This document shows positions 1-8,870 of a stretch of 64,000 bases of DNA, in pieces. Where the stretch lies: the NCBI RefSeq assembly GCF_020148105.1, contig NZ_JAHLZE010000038.1, positions 1 through 64,000 on the forward strand, read 5' to 3'. Numbering within the stretch: the stretch's first letter is position 1; every line of letters begins with the position of its first letter. The DNA comes from Methanobrevibacter sp. TMH8 (GTDB taxonomy: Archaea > Methanobacteriota > Methanobacteria > Methanobacteriales > Methanobacteriaceae). Made by a program: the position numbers and the translations under genes. A model generated the notes under the pieces. It did not search any database and was not told the DNA's origin. It was given only the letters and a program-made list of their open reading frames with translations.

Positions 1-266
1 TTGATTAATAGAATCATCTTTCAAAACCATAAAAAACACAACCTAACAAATAATATTTCTTAAATATAGATTGTACTTCCTACTATATAAATTTAAAGGA
101 AAAATAAAAGAAAAAAGAAAAAAAATTATGAGTCACCCTCAAAAAATAATAAAAAAGAAATAAAAAGAATAAAAAGAATAAAATTAATGAAAAATAAATA
201 AGAATAAAGGAATAATTAAAGAAATAAATAATAAATAATGTTTAAAAGATTTATAAAAGAAGCTAA
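1..266. other. AT-rich non-coding edge of window, probable dapL terminator region
   Basis: No ORF is visible. Positions about 97-240 are almost pure purine (A-rich with G), which on the minus strand is a long T-rich run directly downstream of the dapL stop codon. Archaeal intrinsic termination is known to occur at such U-rich stretches, so this is probably the dapL terminator. Nothing else is recognised before the window edge. Confidence 0.5.
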
Positions 267-1502
267 TTAAAATGAAAGGTCAGATATTCTTTTCATTGCT
301 TTTTTAGTGTTTTCTAATGTATTAAATGCAGTTAATCTTAAATAACCCTCACCACTAGGTCCAAAACCTGCACCAGGTGTTCCAACTACATTTGTTTCAT
401 TAAGAAGGAAGTCAAAGAATTCCCAGGAATCCATATTTTTTGGTGTTTTAACCCAAATATAAGGAGAATTAATCCCACCATAAACATCTAAACCTATTTT
501 AGATAAACTTTCCCTAATTATTTTTGCATTTTTCATATAATAATCAATATTTTCTTCAAGTTCTCTTTTTCCATCTTTACTATAAGTAGCTTCAGCTGCT
601 CTTTGAACTGGATAAGAAACACCATTAAATTTTGTGGTTTGCCTTCTATTCCACAGTTTATTAACAGATTGAGGATTATTCTCACTGTCAAAGGCTTTAA
701 GTTCTTTTGGAACAATAGTATAGGCACATCTAGCCCCTGTAAATCCAGCAGTTTTTGAAAAACTTCTAAATTCAATAGCTACTTCTTTTGCACCTTCAAT
801 TTCATAAATACTATGAGGAACATTGTTTTCAGTAATAAACCTTTCATAAGCTGCATCAAAAAGGATTAATGCATTATTTTCTTTTGCATAATCAATGAAT
901 TTAGCTAATTGATCTTTAGTAAGTGTAGTTCCTGTAGGATTATTTGGAAAACAAAGATAAATAATATCAACATTTTCTTTTGGTAATTCTGGGACAAAAT
1001 CATTTTCTTTTGTGCATGGAAGATAAATTAATCCTTCATACATTCCTTTATCATTAATATTACCTGTTCTACCAGCCATAACATTAGTATCTACATAAAC
1101 TGGATAGACAGGATCAGTAACAGCAACTTTATTATCTAACCCAAATATTTCTTGAATATTACCAGTGTCACATTTTGACCCATCACTAATAAAAACTTCA
1201 TCTACAGATAAATCTATTCCAAGAGGTTCAAAATCATTTTTTATTATAGCTTCAGCTAAAAATGAGTATCCTTGTTCAGGACCATAACCCATAAAAGTTT
1301 TTTCATCACCCATTTCATCAACAGCATTTTTAAATGCTTTTATAACAGTAGAAGTTAGGGGTTTTGTTACATCTCCAATACCCATACGAATAATATCGCT
1401 ATTAGGATTCTTTTCTTGGAATTCTTCAACTCTTCTTGCAATCTCAATAAATAGATAGCTATTTTCTAATAAAAGATAGTTTTCATTAATTTTTACAGAC
1501 AA
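267..1502 (-). CDS. dapL: LL-diaminopimelate aminotransferase
   Basis: A PLP-dependent fold-type I aminotransferase that converts tetrahydrodipicolinate plus glutamate directly to LL-diaminopimelate in lysine synthesis. Visible marks are the N-terminal [15 protein letters not shown] segment followed by IARRVEEF (typical of DapL), [12 protein letters not shown], the CFPNNPTGT substrate motif, and the PLP-lysine segment [15 protein letters not shown]. The frame is open up to an ATG at 1514. However, a GGTG site six bases before the TTG at 1502 makes that TTG the better start and gives 411 residues, close to the usual family length. The gene stands alone, divergent from the Asn-rich membrane protein at 1921. 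The name is secure and the start is likely. Confidence 0.93.
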   Translation of the reverse strand: MSVKINENYLLLENSYLFIEIARRVEEFQEKNPNSDIIRMGIGDVTKPLTSTVIKAFKNAVDEMGDEKTFMGYGPEQGYSFLAEAIIKNDFEPLGIDLSVDEVFISDGSKCDTGNIQEIFGLDNKVAVTDPVYPVYVDTNVMAGRTGNINDKGMYEGLIYLPCTKENDFVPELPKENVDIIYLCFPNNPTGTTLTKDQLAKFIDYAKENNALILFDAAYERFITENNVPHSIYEIEGAKEVAIEFRSFSKTAGFTGARCAYTIVPKELKAFDSENNPQSVNKLWNRRQTTKFNGVSYPVQRAAEATYSKDGKRELEENIDYYMKNAKIIRESLSKIGLDVYGGINSPYIWVKTPKNMDSWEFFDFLLNETNVVGTPGAGFGPSGEGYLRLTAFNTLENTKKAMKRISDLSF

Positions 1503-1920
1503 AAATTTCACCATTCCTAGTTATATAATTATATTTATCTTATATATTTATCTTATTTATGTTTATATTTATCCCATATTTATGTTTATATTATCTTAAA
1601 TTATATATTAAATTAATATCTAATTATAACAATTTAAAATTGATATAAAATAGATATAGGCTTAATTAAATACTAATATAAAATTATTTAAAATATCAAT
1701 TCAAATAATGTAAAATTTCTATTCATTGGTAATATATAATATTGTATATAATAAATTTTGTTATTATATTATATATCAATAATAAATTTAACATGAAAAA
1801 TTATTAAAATGAAAAAGCTTTAATATTTAGCAATATAAAAATAAGAAACATAAATAAGTTAAGTATTTATAAATGGAATTAAATATTTATTAACAATATA
1901 AAATTAAAATTGATGATAAA
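1503..1920. other. Divergent intergenic region between dapL and the membrane protein gene
   Basis: This is AT-rich DNA between two outward-reading genes, so it should contain both promoters. For the plus-strand gene, a TATA-like TATTTATAAAT lies near 1866-1876, about 45 bases before its ATG. The dapL side shows T/A runs but no single clear TATA box. No ORF or RNA gene is recognised. Confidence 0.35.
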
Positions 1921-2961
1921 ATGAACCCAATAACACTCCCAATAATTATTACAATTGTTGTAGTTGGAATAATAGCTATTGTACTAGTTAAATTATTTTA
2001 TAAAGATAAAAAGGCTTCAGATTTGTCAGGTGAATTACCCCCAATTGTTGGAAATCACTGGCAAGAATCATTTGATAAAAAACACGACGATTCCGATGAA
2101 TTGGAGAATTACAGGTTTGTTACAAAGTCTTGGGAAGAGCCAATGAGTAAACAGCAAAAATTAAACAATGGAGTTGCTAGTAAAGTATTCCAAGAACCTA
2201 TGCATACAAAACATCAAGATATAATAAGCAATGAATATCAAAAAGAAGATAAATACACAGATATAGAAAGTGGCATTAATAAAAATAATGAAAATTCTAA
2301 TGGAAGCATACATTTTGATGGATTTTCTGAAGATGGAAGTATTATAAATAATGATTTTGAAAGAAATAAAGAAAATAATTATGAATATGACAATTATAAT
2401 GATAATTACAACAATGAAAGAGATTTAAATAATATTGAGGAGAATACTCATTTTGAAGATGATGGAAACTTTACAATAAGAAAAGGCTATCCTAATCAAA
2501 GAGAAAATGATTACAATAATAGTGAATATATAACTCCTAAAAAATATTACTCACCTAATGATTATGATAATTATGAAGATTATAATCAAAATGATAATAT
2601 AAACAATGAAAATAATTATAACTTAGATAATAATACAAATTATTCTGATCCATATAATGCTACTAATGATTCATATAATAAATATGATAATGATTTAGAT
2701 TCTTTCAACTCTAAAGATTCATCTGAAAATTATAATGAAAATAATTCTTTAAATAATATTGGAGGTATGATGAATATGGAAGAACAAATTATTGTTGGAG
2801 GAAGACCTCAAACTATAAAAGTTGGAGATGATATAATATTCAACTTTAATGGTGAATCTTATTCTAGCAAAATATTAGAAATTAAACACGAAAATATAAG
2901 AGTTAAATATAGGGCTCAAGAAAAATGGATAAACTTTTCAGATATTAGAAAAGTACTCTAA
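1921..2961 (+). CDS. Membrane-anchored Asn/Tyr/Asp-rich protein with a small C-terminal beta domain (unknown function)
   Basis: I do not recognise this 346-residue protein. Residues about 5-27 form one strong membrane helix (PITLPIIITIVVVGIIAIVLV) followed by basic residues, so the rest is probably cytosolic. Residues about 30-100 are charged and look partly folded. Residues about 110-285 are a long disordered stretch rich in Asn, Tyr, Asp and Glu. The last 60 residues (from MEEQIIVGG) alternate hydrophobic and charged residues like a small SH3- or Tudor-like barrel, with VGDDIIFNF and KWINFSDIRKVL. No strong ribosome binding site precedes the ATG. It is convergent with gltX. The architecture recalls the unrelated protein at 61868-63313. 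Confidence 0.7.
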   Translation: MNPITLPIIITIVVVGIIAIVLVKLFYKDKKASDLSGELPPIVGNHWQESFDKKHDDSDELENYRFVTKSWEEPMSKQQKLNNGVASKVFQEPMHTKHQDIISNEYQKEDKYTDIESGINKNNENSNGSIHFDGFSEDGSIINNDFERNKENNYEYDNYNDNYNNERDLNNIEENTHFEDDGNFTIRKGYPNQRENDYNNSEYITPKKYYSPNDYDNYEDYNQNDNINNENNYNLDNNTNYSDPYNATNDSYNKYDNDLDSFNSKDSSENYNENNSLNNIGGMMNMEEQIIVGGRPQTIKVGDDIIFNFNGESYSSKILEIKHENIRVKYRAQEKWINFSDIRKVL

Positions 2962-3140
2962 TTTAAATAAAATCACAAATATAAAAACTTGAATAAAAAA
3001 TAACTAAGAATTAACTAATAATAAAATTAAAAATTAGTTTAATAATAGCTTTTTCAATAATCTTCTAAATCTTTTAAATTTTCTAAATAAAATTAAGAAA
3101 TAAAATATAAAAAAGAAAATATAAAATAAAAAAATTTCAT

Positions 3141-4895
3141 TTATTTGTGGGCAAAATAAAATACTAGTTCATTATTTGATATCTCATCAAGCCTAGCAAA
3201 TCCAAATCTCTCAAATTGTACAATATCCCCAATTTTAAGATCTTTACAACTTGCTTCACATACTCCTTCAACTATAGAAGCGTCACTCATGACTATTTTT
3301 GCTTTAATATTATCATTAGCTGGAACCCATTGAATTATTCTTGCCTTTTTTTCTCTTGCTTCTTCAAAGGACTTACTATCATAGCTAATATTATTGGATT
3401 TAATATTAATATTTACAGCATCCATTAATCGAGTAATTCCATCATTTAAATCATCAGAAGGGATATATACTTCACCATCAAATACGAGTTTTCTATTGCC
3501 CCTATCTAAATAATCAGGATGTAATGGCCTTTCAATAGTTTCTGGAAGATTTAAATCGTCACTAAAACTGTTTTTATCTGAATTTTCACTTAGATTATCA
3601 TTTAAATTATCATTTAAACTTTCAGTTAAATTAACTATCTCTATTTTTTTAGGATTAGGAACAAAGAAATAACGATTAGCTTTTTCTTCTAAGATGTTTC
3701 TATTTAAACCATAAATCTTTTTCCAGCTAATAGCTGAATCAGACATTTTTACTCCAATTTCAATCATTAAATCATGAAGAGTTTTAGCTTGAATTCCTCT
3801 TCTAGCTATGGCTCGAAGAGTTCCAAGTCGTGGATCATCCCAACCACTGTATTCTCCAGTTTCAATTCCATTTAATGCTTTTGAAGTACTAAGAGCAATA
3901 TCTTCCATTTTTAATCTACCATAATGGATAAATTTAGGAATATCCCACCCCATATGTTCATATAGGTATTTTTGCTTTTCACTATTAGCTAAATGATCTT
4001 TTCCTCTTAAAACATGAGACATCCCCATTAAATGATCATCAATAGCTACAGAAAAGTTCATCATAGGATAAATTCTATATTTTGTTCCAATTCTAGGATG
4101 TTCTTCATCAACAATTCTCATAGCTACCCAATCACGAATAGCAGGATTCTTATGATTTATATCTGTTTTTACACGAAGAACTGCTTGACCAGATTTCATA
4201 GTAGGAAATTCTTTCCAAAGTTCCATATTTTCTTCTGGAGAATTTCCTCTACATGGACAAGATTCACATTCATCTTTAAGTTTCTTAAAATCTCCACCAT
4301 CACAAGTACACATATATGCAGCCCCGATTTTAATTAATTTTTCTGCATATTCATAGTATATTGGAAATCTATCACTTTGATAATAAATTTCATTAAATTC
4401 AATACCTAACCAGTGAAGATCTTCTGGAATCATATCATAAGCAGGAGGATAAATCCGTTTTGGATCTGTATCTTCAATACGAAGAATCAACTTCCCATTA
4501 TATCTCTTTACATATTCTGCATTGGGAACAGCAGCTCTTGCATGACCAATATGAAGAGGTCCACTTGGATTAGGTGCAAACCTCATAACAATCCCATCAT
4601 GACTTCCAGGTAAATCAGTTAAACCTTTTTCTTTATTATTAGATTTTTCTTTTGATTTTTGATCATTTAAATCAACACCAAGTTTAGTTATTTCAGATTC
4701 TTGTTCCTCAAGGCTCATTTGATTAACTTTTGCAACTAGTTTTCCAGAAATAGGACCTATTTTTTTTGCATCCTTCCTAAGATCTGGTTCACTACTCATA
4801 ATAGCCCCCATAACAGCTCCAGGATTCCCATTCCCCTTATGTTTTATTGCATTTAAAAGTGCATATTTATAGATTGTTTTTTCTAACTCGTCCAT
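3141..4895 (-). CDS. gltX: Glutamyl-tRNA synthetase (archaeal, non-discriminating type)
   Basis: A class I aminoacyl-tRNA synthetase that charges tRNA-Glu. In methanogens it also mischarges tRNA-Gln, which GatDE then amidates. The 584-residue protein has an archaeal N-terminal helical domain (1-95), the catalytic core with FAPNPSGPLHIGHAR (HIGH at 115-118), the KMSKS-equivalent LSTSK near 335-339, and the archaeal/eukaryotic beta-barrel anticodon-binding domain starting at ERPLHPDYLDRGNR. Residues about 422-449, at the junction, are an unusual low-complexity run (repeats of LNDN, then SENSDKNSFSDD). A TATA-like element lies near 4949-4960, and GTGAT stands just before the ATG. Cys residues at 196-215 fit the zinc-binding knuckle seen in the family. 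Confidence 0.96.
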   Translation of the reverse strand: MDELEKTIYKYALLNAIKHKGNGNPGAVMGAIMSSEPDLRKDAKKIGPISGKLVAKVNQMSLEEQESEITKLGVDLNDQKSKEKSNNKEKGLTDLPGSHDGIVMRFAPNPSGPLHIGHARAAVPNAEYVKRYNGKLILRIEDTDPKRIYPPAYDMIPEDLHWLGIEFNEIYYQSDRFPIYYEYAEKLIKIGAAYMCTCDGGDFKKLKDECESCPCRGNSPEENMELWKEFPTMKSGQAVLRVKTDINHKNPAIRDWVAMRIVDEEHPRIGTKYRIYPMMNFSVAIDDHLMGMSHVLRGKDHLANSEKQKYLYEHMGWDIPKFIHYGRLKMEDIALSTSKALNGIETGEYSGWDDPRLGTLRAIARRGIQAKTLHDLMIEIGVKMSDSAISWKKIYGLNRNILEEKANRYFFVPNPKKIEIVNLTESLNDNLNDNLSENSDKNSFSDDLNLPETIERPLHPDYLDRGNRKLVFDGEVYIPSDDLNDGITRLMDAVNINIKSNNISYDSKSFEEAREKKARIIQWVPANDNIKAKIVMSDASIVEGVCEASCKDLKIGDIVQFERFGFARLDEISNNELVFYFAHK

Positions 4896-5125
4896 ATAAT
4901 CACATAAATAATATTAATTTATTTAGCATAATAATTTATTCTACAATCAAATATAAATAGTTGATAGTAATTTGTAACATTTAATAGAAATGACTAAAGA
5001 ATATAATAAGTCAAATATCTAAAAATCAAAAAGAAAAAGAATAATAATTAAAAAAAACAAATAAAAATATATCCATTATTATAATTAATTGATTAATAAT
5101 AATAAAATATTAGGGAAGAGATAAA

Positions 5126-5410
5126 ATGTCAGACGAAAAAAAGGTTTTGAAACATATAAAAAAGAGAATAGACAAATATTCTGAAAAAGATAAAAAGATA
5201 ACAGTCACAAATGAAGTAAATTTAGAAATATCTCAATTTTATCAAGAAGATGATGGTACAATCGAACTAACTTCAAAGTCATTGAAAATTAAAGATAATG
5301 ATATTACTTATGAAATATTTTCCAATGGAATTGTACTAAAGATCGAAGAACATTCAAAAGAAGCTTATGGTGCAACACATACCAAGCCTCATTGTACACC
5401 AAATTTATAA
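5126..5410 (+). CDS. Small conserved-looking protein of unknown function
   Basis: A 94-residue soluble protein that I do not recognise. The first 30 residues are Lys-rich and helical. Then come beta-like segments (ITVTNEVNLEISQFY, IELTSKSLKIK, ITYEIFSNGIVLKIEE) and a short tail with Gly, His, Cys and Pro (GATHTKPHCTPNL). It has a purine-rich site (GGGAAGAG) ahead of the ATG and is the only gene read rightward here. A strong T-rich stretch follows its stop, so it is probably monocistronic. No transmembrane segment or known motif is seen. Confidence 0.6.
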   Translation: MSDEKKVLKHIKKRIDKYSEKDKKITVTNEVNLEISQFYQEDDGTIELTSKSLKIKDNDITYEIFSNGIVLKIEEHSKEAYGATHTKPHCTPNL

Positions 5411-5712
5411 AATTTAAGTTTTTTCGAGTATATATTTTTTATTTTCTTTTTTATATATTTTATTTTCTTTTTTATTAAATTTTAGTTATTATATTCATTT
5501 ATTACAATTTATTTTTATATTTTATTTATTACAATTTATTGTTAAAATTTATTTATTATATTCCTTTATTACATTTTATTTATTACAATTTATTTTTTAT
5601 TAGGTATTTTTTATTTCATTATTTTTTTATTTTTATTTCTATATTATTCTTAATTTTGTTTCAAAGGCTAATTTTCATTATTATATATTTTATAAAAAAA
5701 ATTATATTCCTC
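5411..5712. terminator. T-rich convergent terminator region
   Basis: Between the plus-strand small gene and the minus-strand TetR gene. Positions about 5419-5480 and on to 5700 are dominated by runs of T broken by A, the typical archaeal oligo-T termination signal for the plus-strand gene. No coding potential is convincing. The long T-rich frame across it is low-complexity Phe/Ile/Tyr only. Confidence 0.5.
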
Positions 5713-6312
5713 TTACTTTATTGCACGCCATATATTGTTTATATTAATATCTATAATTTCATCTAAAGAATATTCCGGCAATCCCACCCAAAGTTCTGTA
5801 TATCCTTTAATAATTGAAAAAATAAAAATTGCAACTTCTTCTGAATTAACATTACCTATTTCATTATTTTCTATTGCTTCATCAATTAATTCCTTAAAAA
5901 AAAGAAGCATACTCTCATTTAATTTATTAAACTTCTCTCGGTATTCAGGATACTGATGATAAATGCTATTGAACATTAAATGATAATTTTTATAATTAAT
6001 AGGTTCCTTTGTTATTTTAACCTGAGATTCTTCTTTAATATTTATGCCTATACTATAATAAAAAATGAATTTTAATTTTTCAATAAATGAACCACTTACA
6101 TTTTTCATAATTTCATTATTATAATCAACAATATTTAAAATATATTTATCTATCATTTGAGAAAGTATATCGTCTTTATCAGTAAAATAATGATATATAG
6201 AACTAGCAGACATTCCACACTCTTCTTTAATTTGCTTTATAGATACATTAGCATAACCATATTTAAGTGATAATAAAAACGTTGTTTCAAGAATTTTATC
6301 TTTAGTATTCAT
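5713..6312 (-). CDS. TetR/AcrR-family transcriptional regulator
   Basis: A 199-residue protein with an N-terminal TetR helix-turn-helix: ILETTFLLSLKYGYANVSIKQIKEECGMSASSIYHYFTDKDDIL (residues about 8-48), where SSIYHYFTDKDDIL is the recognition helix and following turn. The rest is helical and would bind an unknown ligand and dimerise. GGAG precedes the ATG. No target gene lies directly divergent. The adjacent 840-base gene-free region holds palindromes that could be its operators. Family assignment is firm; ligand and targets are unknown. Confidence 0.88.
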   Translation of the reverse strand: MNTKDKILETTFLLSLKYGYANVSIKQIKEECGMSASSIYHYFTDKDDILSQMIDKYILNIVDYNNEIMKNVSGSFIEKLKFIFYYSIGINIKEESQVKITKEPINYKNYHLMFNSIYHQYPEYREKFNKLNESMLLFFKELIDEAIENNEIGNVNSEEVAIFIFSIIKGYTELWVGLPEYSLDEIIDININNIWRAIK

Positions 6313-6802
6313 TTAAAAAAGCTCCAAATATATTTTAATTATAATTTTTAATTTAATTATAATAGCATAATTATAAGTATAAAATATAAAATATAATATC
6401 CCTCATAATAAACAAATTATATTAAGTTAAAGTATAATTTTAAACTTTATATAATTTTATATATTTTTATTGTATTTTTATTATAGTTTTATTATAATTC
6501 AATAAATATTATTACAAAATATAGTTTTGATGTAATTTATATAAATATAATATATTTCTACCCCCTAATTGAAATTTAAAATTTATGATATATCATCATA
6601 ATATACAAAAGAGTAACAAATAAAAAAATATTTATAGTTAATTGTTTTAAGAGAAAAGATTAAACAGAAAAAAATAAGATCACAGGGGGGGTGAATATGT
6701 TTATTATAAACGTTTAAACTTTACTCTAAGGCCCAATCAAAAAAAACAGGAAAAAAACTATAATATAATTATATTTATTTTAACTTGTTTTTAATTTGAA
6801 AC

Positions 6803-6810
6803 GAATATTC
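6803..6810. promoter_or_regulatory. Possible operator palindrome (ACGAATATTCAT)
   Basis: GAATATTC is a perfect 8-base palindrome. The surrounding 16 bases are an imperfect inverted repeat (AAACGAAT/ATTCATTC). It lies about 45 bases upstream of a rightward TATA-like element and about 490 bases from the TetR gene start. TetR regulators bind short palindromes of this kind, but the link to this one is only inference. Confidence 0.25.
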
Positions 6811-6971
6811 ATTCCAAAAACCATAGCCTGGTTATTAATTGTATGGCATACTATATAAATATTTCCATGAAAAAAATAATTTGATTATTATATTTACTAA
6901 TACTATTTATTTTTATTATAAAACAAGTTTAGTAGTATTAAAATCTTGAAAACAAAACAGATGAAAATTTA

Positions 6972-7043
6972 AATCTAAGTTTATAACTAGATTTATATCT
7001 AAATTTATATCTAAGTTTATATCTAAGTTTATATCTAAATTTA
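6972..7043. repeat. 12-bp tandem repeat, six copies
   Basis: Six head-to-tail copies of a 12-base unit close to TATCTAAGTTTA. The last four are nearly identical. The 12-base period keeps a frame open on the minus strand and creates an artefactual Tyr-Lys-Phe-Arg repeat ORF. It lies just downstream of the small gene at 7155. Confidence 0.75.
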
Positions 7044-7154
7044 AATATTAATTTAAATTTGGAAATATAATTAAAACCCAAATAAAAATGGTTTATAGAA
7101 TGGTATAAAAATATAATTAAAAAAATTAAATAGTTATTCAATGCCAAAATATAA

Positions 7155-7487
7155 TTAAGGATTAAAATTAAAAGGATTTATCTCAATAGCACCATCACCA
7201 TCGAAAACTTCACATTCATTATCTCCTTTTAATGTTAAAAGTTGAATTAAATTTTCAACAGCTGCTTCAGAATTATTATTTAACTTTTTGTGTTCTAATT
7301 CTTTTTTAAACCCTATTGAAAGCCTTTGAATTTGTACTCCTATTAAAACATCTATCAAATCACCAGTTGATAGTTCACTTACTACTAAATCTTTAATTGT
7401 TTCAATCTGAGCATTGTTAATACCATTATCTACATCATCAATATTTACTTTTAATAATTTTTCTATAATATCTAATTCTTCAGTCAA
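7155..7487 (-). CDS. Small acidic protein of unknown function
   Basis: A 110-residue protein that I do not recognise. It looks helical (EELDIIEKLLKVNIDD, TIKDLVVSELSTGDLIDVLIGVQIQRLSIGFKKELEHKKL) with an acidic, less structured end (DNECEVFDGDGAIEINPFNFNP). A longer frame begins at a TTG at 7505, but AGGTG lies five bases before the TTG at 7487, which is the better start (MTEELDII). It stands 180 bases downstream of idsA, in the same direction. There is no membrane segment and no metal motif. Confidence 0.65.
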   Translation of the reverse strand: MTEELDIIEKLLKVNIDDVDNGINNAQIETIKDLVVSELSTGDLIDVLIGVQIQRLSIGFKKELEHKKLNNNSEAAVENLIQLLTLKGDNECEVFDGDGAIEINPFNFNP

Positions 7488-7667
7488 TTTAACACCTATC
7501 CCCAATTTTTCATATATTATGAAAATTTTTCATTTTTCTATTAATTTTATACTAATATTATCTTAAATAAAAATATTTTTTATATATATATTTTTTATAT
7601 ATATTTTATAATAATTTTATAAAAATTTATAAAAAATTATAAAAACTTATAGAGGTTTATAAAAATT

Positions 7668-8705
7668 TTAATTTTTTCTTTGGAGGACAAAATCTGCAAT
7701 TAAAGAAAGAGTGTATTTAGCTTCAGAGTCTGGTAAAACTTCAAGCAGTTCTTTAGCTTTTTTAACATTGGCAAGAGCAACGTCTTGAGCATATTGAATA
7801 GAACCATATTTCTCAAAAATTTCCATTGCTTCATCAATATATACCTGTTCACAATTGCCACTTTCATTACCAATCTTCAAAATTTCTATAAGACGATTCT
7901 TATCTTCCTCATTAGCATTATTTAAAGCATTAACAACTATTATAGTCATTTTTCCTTCAGCTATATCACTGCCTACAGGTTTTCCAAGAGAATCAACATC
8001 ACTTACAAGATCAAGGTAATCATCTTGAATTTGGAAAGCTAATCCTATAAGTTTACCATAATCATACATAGCTGAAACTGTCTTTGCATCAGCTCCACCC
8101 ATAATAGCCCCTGATTCAGTAGCAGCTGCTATCAATGCACCTGTTTTTTTGAATATCATTTCTAAATATTCTTCTTCATTGACATCAAAGTTTCCTTCAA
8201 ACCCCATATCCTGAGCTTGACCTTCACATATCTTTACACAAGCATCAGCAACTGTAGATAACGTGCGATTAACACGATTTAAACATTCTTCGGGGTTGTT
8301 TGAATTAATTTCATCTTTAGATTTAATAACTAATTCATAAGCTTTTGAAAACAAAGTGTCTCCAGCTAATATAGCTACAGGTTCTCCCCAAACTTTATGA
8401 ACAGAAGGTTTTCCACGTCTCATATCGTCTTTATCCATAATATCATCATGAATAAGTGAAAATGTATGAATTAATTCTATAGCAGCTGCTGCCTTTATAG
8501 AACTTGTAATAGTTCCACCAACAGACTCACTAACTAAAACAGTTAATGAAGGTCTTAACATTTTTCCACCTGCTTTAGTTAGATAAATTGAAGCTTCACG
8601 AAGATCTTCTGGACCAATTGATGAAAGAGCATCCTCGATTTCTTTAGTAATATCTTTAGAATATTGTCCTAATATTTTACTTACTTCCTCATTAATATTT
8701 GACAT
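7668..8705 (-). CDS. idsA: Bifunctional short-chain isoprenyl diphosphate synthase (FPP/GGPP synthase)
   Basis: Condenses isopentenyl diphosphate with allylic diphosphates to make farnesyl and geranylgeranyl diphosphate, the side-chain precursors of archaeal ether lipids. The 345-residue trans-prenyltransferase shows both aspartate-rich motifs: [20 protein letters not shown] (first, near residue 90) and [13 protein letters not shown] (second, near 230), which bind magnesium and diphosphate. GGAGG precedes the ATG at 8705. It is the last gene of the eno-mvk-ipk-fni-rnj cluster and so completes the isoprenoid pathway. Confidence 0.95.
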   Translation of the reverse strand: MSNINEEVSKILGQYSKDITKEIEDALSSIGPEDLREASIYLTKAGGKMLRPSLTVLVSESVGGTITSSIKAAAAIELIHTFSLIHDDIMDKDDMRRGKPSVHKVWGEPVAILAGDTLFSKAYELVIKSKDEINSNNPEECLNRVNRTLSTVADACVKICEGQAQDMGFEGNFDVNEEEYLEMIFKKTGALIAAATESGAIMGGADAKTVSAMYDYGKLIGLAFQIQDDYLDLVSDVDSLGKPVGSDIAEGKMTIIVVNALNNANEEDKNRLIEILKIGNESGNCEQVYIDEAMEIFEKYGSIQYAQDVALANVKKAKELLEVLPDSEAKYTLSLIADFVLQRKN

Positions 8706-8870
8706 GAAATACCTCCATAATAATAAATATATTATAATATATCAGAATAATAATAATCACTAAAAAAATAATCACTAATTAGTCACTAATAACCTAATCA
8801 CTTAGTATTATACATTAAAATAGTTAATTATTAAAATAGTTAATTATTATATTAAAATTATAAAAAGAAT

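Larger units (their letters stand above)
6313..7154. other. Long gene-free region beside the TetR gene with palindromes and a G7 run
   Basis: No credible ORF over about 840 bases. It holds a perfect 12-base palindrome ATGATATATCAT at 6585-6596, CCCCC at 6561-6565, and a run of seven G at 6685-6691 (rare here) followed by TGAATATG and a six-codon reading frame. It also has GTTTAAAC near 6712-6719, an imperfect palindrome around GAATATTC at 6803-6810, and a TATA-like TATATAAAT at 6852-6860 reading rightward into no gene. This could be regulatory DNA, an untranslated RNA or the remains of a lost target gene. I cannot decide which. Confidence 0.4.

Noticed and set aside
5539-5766. 75-codon Phe/Ile/Tyr-rich plus-strand frame
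   Set aside because: It spans a T-rich terminator and overlaps the 3' end of the TetR gene; low complexity.
6938-7147. 69-codon minus-strand frame with Tyr-Lys-Phe-Arg repeats
   Set aside because: It is produced by the 12-bp tandem repeat, whose period is a multiple of three. It starts at a TTG without a binding site and has low-complexity composition.
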